Notes under the pieces: generated by a model
Seen by the model: only the letters and a program-made list of their open reading frames with translations
Database searches by the model: none
What the model was told of the DNA's origin: nothing
Source of the DNA: Dimargaris cristalligena
Taxonomy: Eukaryota > Kickxellomycota > Dimargaritomycetes > Dimargaritales > Dimargaritaceae
Assembly (NCBI GenBank): GCA_027576995.1
Contig: JANBQC010000217.1
Location: 1 to 41,566 of the forward strand
Direction: 5' to 3'
Length of the DNA: 41,566 nucleotides
Translations under genes and position numbers: made by a program
Shown: one piece after another, positions 22,253 through 34,400 of the stretch
Numbering within the stretch: position 1 is the first letter of the stretch
Layout of the letters: each line of letters opens with the position of its first letter

Positions 22253-25200
22253 ATGAGCACCAACCGCCAGGTGTCAAAACGTACTATAACCTACGTCATT
22301 GGCCCCCGACCCGCATCGAGTACGCCAACCCATCTGCTCGGGGTTAACTCACTCGCTTTCGATCCCCAGGCCGCATGCCTCGACAGTGGAGGAGACCTAC
22401 CTGAAACCCATGCGCCACATTCCCCCACCCAAGGTGTATTGTACTCGGCAGGTCGGGATGGTTTGACCCTGGCCTGGGATCTCAATTTCCCAACGGGCCC
22501 TACCGGCGACATTGACCGTACTACGCTCAAGACCAAAGGGCTTCGACCGGCCTACCGCTGTGCCTCGCAGCATCACGCCGACTGGGTGAACGATATTACC
22601 TTGTGCGCCAATAACCAAGCATGTAAGTGTAGCTATGGAATACGCCTGGCTGAACCGTGCGCTAGACTAGTTCGCTCTACAGCACCCATCGTTTAACTCG
22701 GCGAGAGAGTTGGTACCGAAATAATACTGAATACCCGGAATATTGCTCTCCGCGTGGTGTATTTATTACTAGCATCAGTGTATTTGTAATACCAATTAAC
22801 CTCGTCCTGTTTAACACCCCTCGCAATTCCCGATGTCCACCCACCTGTGTGTGGTTGGTCCCTATATGCGTACATCTATCAATACCTAACCCTGTCCTTT
22901 TCCTTAACTCTGCGGGTGCTCTTCCCCCTCTCTGCCTCCTCTTCTTTACTCCCATCCATTGCTTTGGGTAATCGAACCGTCATTAGTGGCCAGTGCGTCG
23001 TCCGATCGGACCATCAAATTATGGCGCCCGCGGCCCAGTGGTGGTGGTGGGACATTGCCGCCCACGGTAACTACGGTTGGTTACCACACCGATTATGTCA
23101 AATCGCTAGCGCACGCATCCGGGCCCCAGTGGCTGGCTAGTGGTGGACTCGACCGCCGCATTCACCTGTGGGACCTCGCTGCCCAGCGTAACGCCCCCAT
23201 AGTAACATTTGCCCTATCGAGATCGGTATATGCGCTGTCCACCAATCCCCAGGGAAGCTTGCTGGTTTCGGGGTCCCCCGAGAAGACTGTGCGAGTATGG
23301 GACCCCCGGTCGGGTCGGGCAGTGACTAATCTCACCGGCCATACCGACAACATCCGCACGGTATTGCTCAGTCAAGACGGCGAATTGATTTTATCCGGCT
23401 CGTCCGATACCACCATCAAGCTGTGGTCCCTCACCGCCGGACGCTGCATTGCAACATATACCTACCATTCCGACTCCGTCTGGTCCCTTTTCTCAGACCA
23501 CCCCCGGTTGAGCTACTTCTACTCGGGTGGAAAAGACGGGCTCATCGCCAAAACACTGACTAACGGGGTCACTTTCACAACCCCGTCGGCCCAGGGAACC
23601 CCTAGTGGAGAAGGCCTCCCGTCTGACCTAGGGTCGCCCGCCGAACGAGGGCCAGCCCAGTATTCCACCCCCGCTCCACCTTTACGATCCAGTTTAGATC
23701 TGCGCATAAGCCAGCACTTTGGGTCCACCTTTTCACTGGCTCAACCGGCTGTCCTGCCGCCTACTGAAAGCGAGAGCGTGGCGATTGCGCGCGAGTCTAC
23801 CGGTATCGTTAAGCTAGTGGCTCTCAACAACCACTACATCTGGACCGCCACCCAATCCTCGGATATTAAATGCTGGCGTGATATTCGGTATGACCAGCCG
23901 CAAGTATGTGACCTGTGGGCCAACAGGGATACTGATCCTGTGACCTCGCCAACCCCTGACCCTGTTGCTGACAAGGTTAATAGTGCATATCCGACCTCCT
24001 TGGCTTCCCAGCTGCTCGGTTCCCAGGCTTTACCCACGGATATCTCCCCTCGCTCGTCATTGGAGCAGCTCCAGTCGCCCCTCGCTAATCAGCCTGATTT
24101 CGCCCACCTTTCGATGGATTCTCCCCATAACTCTCGGCTGATACCCCCCGGCCGCTCATCGAATTTGGAATCCCAGTCTGTCCGAACCTTTTCGCAATCA
24201 CCGCCCTCCCCAGTCCCTCCGGCGGCCATGTTAAGCGGTTCAATCGGAAATGGTCGAGATCGGTATGGGCCCCCAGCAATGGACGATATGTTTAGCGGCG
24301 ACTCTAGCGACGCGGGTGACCAACCCACTCATGCCACACCTTTCCCGACGTTACCACCCGAAGGGAGTCTCGCCCAGTATCGGGTTAGCAGTGAGAAGCG
24401 GCGGTCCCAGGGTACTGACGAGCATATCTTAGCCGAGTCCGAATCCACCGTGGTTCGGGAGGCCCCTGATAACATTATTCGCGGGGACCACGGTTTGATC
24501 CGGAGCCATGTTTTAAACAACAAGTACCAGGCCGTGGCCCTCGACACCTCCGGTATAGTCTCACTTTGGGATATTATTCGGTGCCGGCGGGTCAAGAATT
24601 TGGGGCCTCTCAGCCAGCTCGTGGCACCTATGCGGCCAGCGGTCTTTGAAGGCAAATTGGTCCAGTTCCAGGTGGAGAACAGCCGCGCCAATATCTCCGA
24701 AATGTGGGACCAGTGCGTGGAACAATTAAATACGGATGACGTGGTGCCACCTTGGTGCGTCGTGGATACTAAAATCGGGGCCCTGTCCGTCCATTTGGAT
24801 ATTAATCGTTGCTTTGACACTGAGCAATATGCCGATATCGTGCTCGCCTCGGGGTCTGAGGCCGACTCTGAGGCAGATGGCGGTGAAACCCCGGCTGCCC
24901 ACACCCAGTTCGAGCGGACCTTAACCAAAATTAACAGTCCGACCGTGTTGGGTAGCCCCCGAGGTAAACCGGAAATCCCCCAGGACCAGCGAATGAATCT
25001 GGGCCGGTGGGTGCTCCGCTATTTGTTTGAAGGCTATACGGACACACGCCTCACGCTGGGTGGCATTCAAGAGGCCCTTAAACGGCCCTATCTACCCCGA
25101 CCTATGGCCCGGCCTCATCCCCGGCCATTGCCGCCTGCGCCCACCATAGTACCACCCCCATCCTCGGAACAGAAGTCCGATTCGGGAGCACCGGTCCCTG

Positions 25201-27983
25201 CCGCCCCTGTCCCAATTGAACTCCCGCCGGAAGTCGACCCGAGCGAGCCCGTACCCACTATTGTCGTCCCCAAAGCCGACCCTGAGCCGCCTGTGACCCC
25301 TCGCCGTGCTTCCGAATCTTCAGTACACTCTGATACATCGAGCGGCCATTCCGAGCAGTCGGTATCAGAACCCGGGTCGCCGACTACCCCCAGCTCCACC
25401 GCCGAAGAAATCGACAATATCGTACCCGGGGTTGACCAACCTGAGGCCGATGCGGGCACTTCTCCGCCCAGCTCACTGACCTCGGGATCTTATGACGACC
25501 ACCTTGCACCCGGGGATGTGTCTAAGAAGGGCCGGTTCGGTCGACGTGTACGCAAATTCGGCCTTAAAACGTTCGGTGGCACCATCAATGGCACGGGTTC
25601 CCGCTTTCCTAAATCGGTTTCCCAAGATAAACTTGGGTTGACTCAACCAGGTGCCACCTCGTCTAACGATGGTATCGTGAACACTGGCTTAATGTCGTCC
25701 AAATCGCAGGAGTTTCTGAAGAGTGCGAGTAGTACGGATTCGACCGCTCAGAACCCCCAAACCCCCACTAGCTCCTCACGGACACTAAATCGACCCAAAT
25801 CATCGAGCCTTTCCCGGGTGACTATTCCGCCCATCGAAGCCGGGGCTTATACCGCAACTCTTGCCATCAAAAACAGCAAATCGCCCCGACTTCGCTCCCC
25901 CATGTCGTTGACCCAGTTCTTCCCTTTAGGAGGGGGCTCCTCCTCTAGCCAGGCCGGCGCGGGGGGCTCCCAAGGCCGTTCGAAAGGGAAGCGCAAGAAG
26001 GCCTCCAAGAATGGCAAGGACCTCACGGTTCATTCCAATGGCTCCCCCACCTCCGGGGTGACTGCGTCGGGGCATCCCACCGAGTCGCCAACTGCCGATG
26101 TACAGCGTAAACTCCAACAATTTATGCGTGGATCAGGGCAAACATTTGAAACCCTCGAAAGCAAGTCCATTCCGTCCCGGCTTAAGGCCGCGCCTGATGG
26201 TGACGGTAGTGCTGGTGGTGGTGACCTGACTATCCCTGGAGATGAGGGAGTACCATCACAAACTGAACCCCCATTAAGCCCGCTTCTCCCACCGACCACT
26301 CCAACAGCACTACCCGGATCGGGAGCCGGGAGCCCCTCTAAACTTATAGGAAAGCTAAAAAATTTCTCGTCCCGACGGAAACGTACCCCATCGAATGCCT
26401 CGCAGGCCACCACCCCTGGGCTCGAAGTAAACTCAGCGGACCTACCACCCGTTCCCGAAATTCCCTTGGCCTCGGGACCCGGTAATCTCGCTGGTCGTGA
26501 AACGACACAATCAACCGAAACTCCATCCGCAGTCCCCGTCCCAGCTGCAGCAGTAGCAGTAACAGTAACGGCTACGGTCGAGCCCGCTACAGCCCCTACC
26601 CCGTCTGCGGTACCGACTCCGACTTCAACTTCTAGTGCCGCTCCACCAGTTGCCTCCTCCCTACCCAAGTCTAAGCCCAATTTGGCTGTTCCGGAGCCAG
26701 CTCCCCTTGCGCCGGAACCTGAACCTGAGCCTGAGCCCGAATCTACCACAGAAACGCAGGAATGGGCCCGACCTGAAACCGATGCTGCATTTTCCTGCTT
26801 ACCCCAGCAAGTGGGTCGTCCGCCACCGTCCGAGGCCAACCAAATGGTCCAACTCTATATCCACCACCAGCGGTTCAACATTGATCGGTCTATTTTGTAC
26901 CCCTATAACGAATGTCCCCCCATCATGATCCCCCCCGAAACCACCGTCTTGATTTTTGAAGAGTCGGCTGAATCGAGCGCCTCTTTCCCGCTTTATCGGG
27001 GCTCGATTGGCAGTTTTCTGCGGATCAAAAAAATAGTATTGGACGCCCGGTACCAAGCCTCGCGCCAGTTGCCAGCAAATGGGGGTCCCAAAGGGAATGG
27101 CAAGCAACCACTATCCAGAGACTCACCCAACCCGACCACTGCAAGTGAATCGCCCGGAGCATCTGCGTCGTCCACTTCGTCGCCCTTGAACTCTTCCCAG
27201 TCGGGCTGGATCCCCGCCGCCCCCTCGCTCGATGTCCGGATCCCGCTCCGAACCTTACAGACCATTGAATACTTTGAAGGGGCGGCTCCACCGTGGCTCT
27301 TGGACTTCTTGCTCTGTAACCACGCACCCATTAAGGAACCCAGTAAGCTGAGTTTTGTGATGCGTCCGTGCGAAGGGGCTGTGGTGCGGTGGTCATTTAG
27401 CGACAGCAAGCCGACTCAGGCCGCGGCTGGACCCCGACCTGGGGGTAGTAGTGGCGGGGTTGGAGCTAACAACCCAGGCCCGAAGCACCAGGGCAGCATC
27501 CGCTTAGTAGCCAATCGGCTGCTCCGAATCCGTAAAGTCATTTCCTATGCCGTGGAAAAATTGAAACTGCTGCCCCCGTCTGCCTCGCATTTGTGGGCGC
27601 TCCAGGAAGACGATCGTAAGACGCGGGTCAGACGCCTGGGGGGTAAGACTTCCCAGGGGTCTCAGGAATCTACCCTTCCAAGAGATGTGCCACCGGAAAT
27701 TTGGCTGGAGGTGTATTGCAATGAACAGGTAAGTGTTCAGAGGGCAGATGGGATGATTTACTTTGTAGAAATGGAAATGGACATGATTTTTCTGAATGTT
27801 CTAAGGTTAAATTTGCCATAACAATTTTATTTAGCTCTATACTCAAATGCCCATACTTTTCCATGTATTTTTTCTTTATAGGTACTACCGGTCACCATGA
27901 CCCTCGGGTCCGTCAAACAGCATATTTGGAAATCCAATCGGGACATTGTGTTTGAGTATCGCTACAGGCCGCTGCCATCCTAA
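22253..27983 (+). CDS. WDR48: WDR48/Bun107-family WD-repeat activator of deubiquitinases
   Basis: Three exons (22253-22622, 22987-27728, 27882-27983) give 1737 residues. Family members (human WDR48/UAF1, fission yeast Bun107) bind and activate USP-type deubiquitinases. The N-terminal WD propeller is clear: [15 protein letters not shown], then across the splice [45 protein letters not shown] and [12 protein letters not shown], with the last blades near residue 642 ([14 protein letters not shown]). The C-terminal DUF3337 region runs from about 1400 to the end and finishes [20 protein letters not shown], assembled across the last intron. Human WDR48 has about 680 residues; the excess here is a Pro/Ser/Thr-rich insert at about 800-1400, including an acidic Glu-Pro run, plus a smaller one at about 300-600. 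The first intron is long (364 nt). Confidence 0.92.
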
Positions 27984-29949
27984 ATATAACCATCGAACGA
28001 GGGTTGCGACGTCTTTTATCGCACTCACCCACTGCATGGTTCCAAATGCCGGCCTGCAATATTTTGGGGAATTAACCGTGAGTCGAGTGGCTCGCCGGTA
28101 TTTATGCGCCCCGTCTCTGAAATTGGCGAATTAACTGAATCTAGCCGCGGCGAACATGATGCCATCCTTTGTAATCACTAATTATATACACGTTTCTTAG
28201 CTTATCAGTTGGTCAATTAAAATTGTTTCCAGCAGGACATTACCATTAAACCCTACATTTTACCTTTGTATTTTCAGAAAGCTAGTCTTGAATGATGCCG
28301 TTAGTATCAAGGTGCTACTTGTCCGAATGTAATTTACTGTTTCAGTCCCAATAATGCTAGATCTAATGACCGTGCCTCTCCGGCGGTATATAAGAACCCA
28401 GCTGACAGAATAAATTACATATTTAGCGAGTGACCAAGTAAAGTACAGGGGGGCTGCACCAGGAAGGGGAGAGGGCCAATGAATTAAATACCAGGTACAT
28501 TGTTCTACCCAGGGGGAAGCTAATGCGGACAAGTAATGAGTGTCAACCGCGTCTTGCACTTCAAGCAAGAAATTGATAAAGTAATACGTGCTTCGATGTG
28601 TCGGTTTACATGATGGAGACTGTAATGAATCATTAACTACTTTTTTTGCTATACTGTGTCAGGAAGGGAGGCGGAGGCGGAGTCACATCATGTGGTGGTT
28701 ACCCTCGCGAAACTTGTAGACTAGTCCAGAGTGGGTAATCACTGCAGCATTAGAATCAGTTGAACTTCGCAAGGGGGGGTGCAATTTAGTCACTGGGACA
28801 GCTCAATTCTATTTTATTTATTTGTTGAGGGTCAGTATTTAATTGCATTAGGGTGAAGGTCACGCTACTACATAATCGAACTTGATTAGGATTGCGCACT
28901 TATTTAAAGATATATATTTCAAATGAAAGATAATACTACCAAATACTACTACATATGGGAGCCATTAAAAAGTAGGATCGACTAATATGAAGGAGAGGAG
29001 GGGGTGTCATTGAAACTAATTCGCAGTATAACTAACTAGCCAACCGACCAACCAGTCGGACCTATAGTCCATTTTGGCCTCGTCGGAATACACTATGATT
29101 CGCGCGGCTTATAATCGCGACTTATACGCAACACCTAACCTAACCTACCTGCCTTATTTTATGCGGCTGGCCGACCATAGTCAATCTCTCTTTTTGTAAC
29201 TCGCTCTCACCCCTTTAAAATGCAGGGGGAGTCGCGCTTCGGACTGATTCATTAATGCTATGTACTTTTTTAAAAAAGGCAATGACTACCAATTTAGTCC
29301 AGTACCAAGCCATACGCACAACGGCACTGAGTGCGAGTGTTGGAGAGTTAGATGGACCTCCCCCCCCTCCTTCCCGAATCATCTGCAACTATTACTGCTA
29401 ATACGTCAGCACCCTGTATATAGAGAGAATGTGTGTGTGGCGGAAAATCCCATCAGGAGGAAGGTGAGGTTTATTGAATGTAGTCGGGTGAAGAGGAAGG
29501 GGTTGTACAGGATGCAAATTTTGAGAAGGGGCTAAATGGATGATGGTATCGCAGGGAGGTGGTCATTAGTTGGGTCATTAGGAAGGTACGAATCTATCAG
29601 CAATTACAATCGGGTATAGAATGAATAATGAAGGCAAGGCTGACTAAAGCGTAATAGGTATGCGAAGATATGGTGGGTAAGTGTGTATAGACGAAAGGGG
29701 TATGGATGGATGGATGGATGTATGTATAAGGGTAAGTCTAACGGTATGGTATGTAGATTGGGTATGGCATGCGTAGGAATATCGAATGTTTAGGGGGGAT
29801 AAAATCGGGACAACTGTACAAAGTCAAGAATAATAATTATACATAAGGGGGAAATATAGGGGTATTGATAGAGGCCCCAAAATGCATACTTCATAGATGG
29901 GTGGGGGATATATTTGGCAGAATGACAAGAAACAGCACCGGGTGGACTT
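27984..29949. other. Intergenic region between convergent WDR48 and SH3 genes
   Basis: No gene seen. It holds an (ATGG)n microsatellite at 29702-29720 and a purine-rich stretch (about 29430-29700) on the plus strand just beyond the SH3 gene stop. Confidence 0.5.
29702..29720. repeat. (ATGG)n tetranucleotide microsatellite
   Basis: Four to five tandem ATGG units followed by two ATGT-like units, in the 3' flank of the SH3 gene. Confidence 0.7.
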
Positions 29950-31401
29950 TTAACCGCTCACTGAAAATTTAGGTTCACTTAAGTAGTTGGATGTCTGAGA
30001 GGTCCGGTTGCTTATCAGCGAAACGGGTCGCCCACTAGCCGGCCGTTTGGAGGCCGACCGACGGGGGAGTTGGCTTTCCAGCACCGCGTGGGACGACCGG
30101 CTGCCAATGGATGGTCTTGGCACGGAAGCGGCACGCACAGTGGCATCGATGGCGGCCGCGGAGGCATTAAGGGACATGAGACTACGTTCGATTTCGGCGG
30201 GATTGAAAGTATCCGAGGTGCTGGACTCCGAGACGGTGGGGGGTTCAACGATAACCGGCGGGGGATCCGATGCATTGGCGGTCACACAGACCAAGGGCAC
30301 GGTACCCTCCTGCTCGGTATCCAGATTGTAGGCCACCGCCCAGCCGTCGTCGAACGTCTTGAAGAGGAGGAGGCTCTGGCCGGGGAGTAGCGCAATTTCG
30401 TCCTCCATACGGGGCACAAAGGGGTGGATAACCCGGCAGCGAAGGGGGTCGGTCGAAAGGTGCTTGTAGGTCACCGTGGGCGAGGCGCGGCCCACCTTGC
30501 CGCTGAACATGCGCTGGTTCCGGCGCGTGGCGGTGGGGAGCAGTTGCTTGACCATGGTTTGGCGGGCCCGGCGGCGGCGGTAGAGCAGCAGCACGGCTAA
30601 TAGAACCAGGAGTGCCAAGGTACCCAGGACAATGGGTAGGACGATGGCCAAGATGCGATTTCGGTGGCTGCCGGAGGTGTCGGGGTTGGGTGGAACCGTA
30701 GAGCCGTCGGTGGCATCGATAATACTTAAGTCGTCGGTGGGGCAGTTGGTTGTGGCAAAGGTGGTTTGGCAACAGGCGGAAGCACTATTAGCCGGGTCCT
30801 TACAGTACTTACAAGCCACGGCAGCGCCTTGGATGGGCAGAAACCCACAGAGGTTAGGCTCGTTATCCTCCCCCGAGACGCACTGCAGACCCGCCTGGTT
30901 CGTATTGGTTTCGGAGATGGTGCAGCTGGTGAGCATGTCCTGGTAAATGGACTGGGTTAGTCCTTGGTTAGGACACAGTGTCTCGTCGGACACCAGGGAC
31001 TGCCAACCCTCGACGAACTGGGTACAGGTGCTACCACAGAGGGGCGGTAGGCTTGTATCCGGATTGCACTGCTGCGAGGCCACCTGGGAGAGTAGTGAAT
31101 GGCACAAATTAGTAATGCGGTACCGGGGCGTGTTGGTTCCGTTCCAGCCCCGGCACCCGAACTGTTGGTTTATTTGGGTGATGTCACCCGCCGAACCCAC
31201 ATAGCTGTCTATCATCCGGTCAAACTGTTCGACGTTGCTGGCGGAGTTACTGCCGGCCCGGACGAACTGAGATATTTGGAACTGCCCAAAGGCCGTCCCA
31301 CAGTATTTGGAATTTTTGAGGGAATAGCAGCTGGGGTCGGCGGCACCCCGGGCCACCGTGGCCGCGAGAAGAGCGAAAAGGGTGGTCACGAGTGGACCCA
31401 T
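29950..31401 (-). CDS. Single-pass membrane protein with Cys-rich ectodomain and cytoplasmic SH3 domain
   Basis: Intronless, 483 residues. A signal peptide (1 to about 20) is followed by an ectodomain of about 225 residues with 16 cysteines and at least one N-glycosylation site (NGTN). A single transmembrane helix spans about 250-273, ending in an RRRRAR stop-transfer cluster. In the cytoplasmic tail, residues about 321-376 form an SH3 domain: VIHPFVP replaces the ALYDY strand, EDEIAL is the RT loop, DDGW carries the binding Trp, and GTVPLVCV is the last strand. The final 110 residues are Ser/Pro-rich and probably disordered. The layout resembles Fus1-type fungal surface proteins and other SH3 membrane proteins of early-diverging fungi, so a role in surface sensing or polarity is plausible but inferred. 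I do not recognise the ectodomain family. Confidence 0.85.
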   Translation of the reverse strand: MGPLVTTLFALLAATVARGAADPSCYSLKNSKYCGTAFGQFQISQFVRAGSNSASNVEQFDRMIDSYVGSAGDITQINQQFGCRGWNGTNTPRYRITNLCHSLLSQVASQQCNPDTSLPPLCGSTCTQFVEGWQSLVSDETLCPNQGLTQSIYQDMLTSCTISETNTNQAGLQCVSGEDNEPNLCGFLPIQGAAVACKYCKDPANSASACCQTTFATTNCPTDDLSIIDATDGSTVPPNPDTSGSHRNRILAIVLPIVLGTLALLVLLAVLLLYRRRRARQTMVKQLLPTATRRNQRMFSGKVGRASPTVTYKHLSTDPLRCRVIHPFVPRMEDEIALLPGQSLLLFKTFDDGWAVAYNLDTEQEGTVPLVCVTANASDPPPVIVEPPTVSESSTSDTFNPAEIERSLMSLNASAAAIDATVRAASVPRPSIGSRSSHAVLESQLPRRSASKRPASGRPVSLISNRTSQTSNYLSEPKFSVSG

Positions 31402-34400
31402 GGGAACGGGAAGGTTTCCTGAAACGGGTTAGCGGGCCGGATATGTGGGCGTAGTATAATAATACTAATAATAATAATACTAACTCTCTCTATATATTAC
31501 AACCGGTAGTGTGGTTGGCTGTTCAGCGGCAATGAAAAATAAGGGATGCTTATAATAAAATGTGGCAACTGGGTGTATGAAGGTGGAGAGGGTGTGGTCC
31601 TATCTAGGGTGGGCTGTGGTTAGCCAACCGCGTGGTTACAGTATCCGCGGTATAGTAGAGTAAGCCCGCTATATAGGAACAACACGGGCTGTGAATGATG
31701 GACGGACCAGAGAGGCCTAAGCTAGGTTTGGTAGTAAGTGGAGTGGTAAGAGCGGGCGCACATGAATCTCAATCAGGCGGAGGAGTGTAGCGCTCAGGTT
31801 GGAGTAAGATTTTCAATTATAGGTTTATCCAAGGAAAGCAGTAGCAGGAGGAGAGGCGAGATATTAGAAGGAAGCAGGCAGTAGCAGAGAATCGAGGTTT
31901 ACAAAGAGAGGAGAACAAGGGGCATAAAAATGGAGTCTGAGAAAGAGAGAACTTCAAGAAAACGAGTAAAAATAGCGGACATTTAAGAAGCAGCAGGCGG
32001 GGGGCAAGGCGGAATATATAGCTTGGAAAGAGAAGAAGCAGAGCCAAAAAGACGTGGATTTGGCCAGGAGAAGCAGCACTGATTTCAATCCATCCAATCT
32101 GTCGGTTGCAGTGAGGGGGCCGACCGCGGCTTATATCGATGGAGGGCGATCTCTCTCTCTCTTTCTCTCCTTTTCTGCCCCATATATACAATATATATAT
32201 ATACACTCACTGCCATTGATAGATATGGGAGGACTGAGGCCACACGGGAGTGTAAGTGAAAAAATGACCGATATCGCCCCCCATTGGAGAATGAGAGAAA
32301 TGTCAAGAGTGTACAGCGCCAATCTGCACAAGTATTCTGAGTTACCGTCATTGCGAATTCTGGTTTAATCCCCTTGGCTACTGCCCCGCACGCGGCCTTG
32401 ATTAGGGAGTGAAGACGAGAACCCCCCCTCTCTCCTCCCAGATGCAAGCACGTACACCACAAAGGAGAGGGGGGAGTTCCCCTCTATCTGCCCTTTTACT
32501 CTTCCTTCGCACACGCGTCAACCCCATGTCGCCCATTCCTCAGTTGAAATCTGGGGCGAGGGGAGTGAAGAAGGCGAAGAAGAAGAAAATGAGGCGGAAA
32601 AAGCCGAACAGGGCCAAAGGAGGAAGAAGCGGCGACGCTGGCATTAATGAGCACCCTGCCCCCTCCTTCTTCCAGGGCATCTTTGTATTGGGAGCCTCTC
32701 AGTACACAAGTACAAGCACTGTCCTAATCCATTTGTTTTGTTTGGCCGGATTGCCCTCTCTGTTTCCCCCCTCCTCCCCTATCATTAACCTCCCTGTATC
32801 CTGCGCTGGCGTGGTTCGTTGCGTCAGGACCAGCAAGAAGCTGGTGTAAGGCCCCACCCTCCCTCCTTCCTTCCTCAATTAGTCTCAAACAAGGCAATTA
32901 GGTGGGAGGGGTCGTCCTGAAGGCGCCGTTATGCTCCTGCATTGGCCCTCTTTTTCTAGCCATTGTTACGAAGTGGAGCTCCATCTGTATTAGGAAGGGC
33001 CTTGTTTACCCGATCGCCCTCACTAAGCACACCGAATTCCCTCATTTTTTCCCCAGGCTTCACTAGACATGTTGTTAAGGAACAGTTCGCTAAATCTTTG
33101 TTATGATCAGTTTCCATGGGATCTCCCGGAGGCTGTAACTGGTGTTCCTGGCCATATTGCCACCGTAGCTGAGCGGTAGGGTGGAAACACCCATCAGTGC
33201 TATTGCCAATAATTGCGAGGTATGGAAGTTGTCGACACCTGCCAAATGAACACCGACTGGGTGCGCGATCAATAAAAAATGCCCTACAGTATATATCGCC
33301 TAGTCCGCCCGACCGGGAGGATTATCTCATGTATTCCAGATGATACATATGTCCATTCCCACTCTACATATCAAACTTGTGCCAATTTCGGACACTTGGT
33401 ATACACGGCTGTGGTTGAAGTATCTTTGGTGAGGTCGGTGATATTCACAGGGCTTCATTGCCCGGTTTAGGCAGAACCCAGGCGTCATTTCACAACGGCG
33501 GCATTCGCCAATGCCCCTAATATCGGCCATCCCAATAATTTGTTGGTGGGATCAGGGCCGCCATCCGAACCACCACCCCCCCTGGCCGATTGGCCATCCC
33601 AGAGAAATACAAATGGGCCATCAAAGGTTAATTCAAATTCATATTCAATTAGTCGCATATCCATGTTCTTTTGCTAATAAAAACAACAACCGATAATAGC
33701 ATTTCATTATTTTTAGGGACATTTCCTCCCCCCTGCCGTGTAACGAGGGTGCTTAATCCGTCCAATTCATCAAAACAGGTTATTGGCGATGTAGCAGCAG
33801 TCGCCTAGGAGGCCCCATCGTACAGTCTCATGTGCCTTTTAATCGACGTCCTATCCCTGTGACCCAAATGCTAGGGTAGGGGATCACTGTGGGTAGGGCC
33901 TAGTAGTCGGTGTAGGCTTCATCCCAGAACCCCGGCATAGGTATATACACGGGTCATTTCAGTTTCGACTCATTGCGGACTTTGAATTGGGCTAGGGTCC
34001 CATAGCCTTATGATAAAGTACCGTGTAATGAGTCTGTAACCTTTCAGCTATTAACCAGCCCTAAAATGGTGATGCGTAATATACTTCGATACAGCCCCCC
34101 TTCCCCATTTATTTACATGTTAATTAGTCGTATCGTCCCAACCCCAAAAGCCTCTACCCTCTTTATTAAAGTGACCGCTTATAACTAGGTATATCCACCT
34201 TTGAAAGCGGAAAACCGCCTCACCGATGTAGACCCACGCCATTATTCCTCCAAAGTCGCCCCGGCAGCCGATATAGCAGGGGTGGAATGGTTTCACCAGC
34301 GAACCTCCACCACTCTATTACTCCTAGTCCATTGTCAAACCACCGTCTTCAATCGGCCGCCTTTCCGTTTAGTTTACTTTAATAATTTAGTTAAATTTGG

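Noticed and set aside
32409..32849. Open frame of 146 codons with a Lys-rich block.
   Set aside because: It arises from a purine-rich tract, has no domain and no compatible upstream exon; composition alone can give such a frame.
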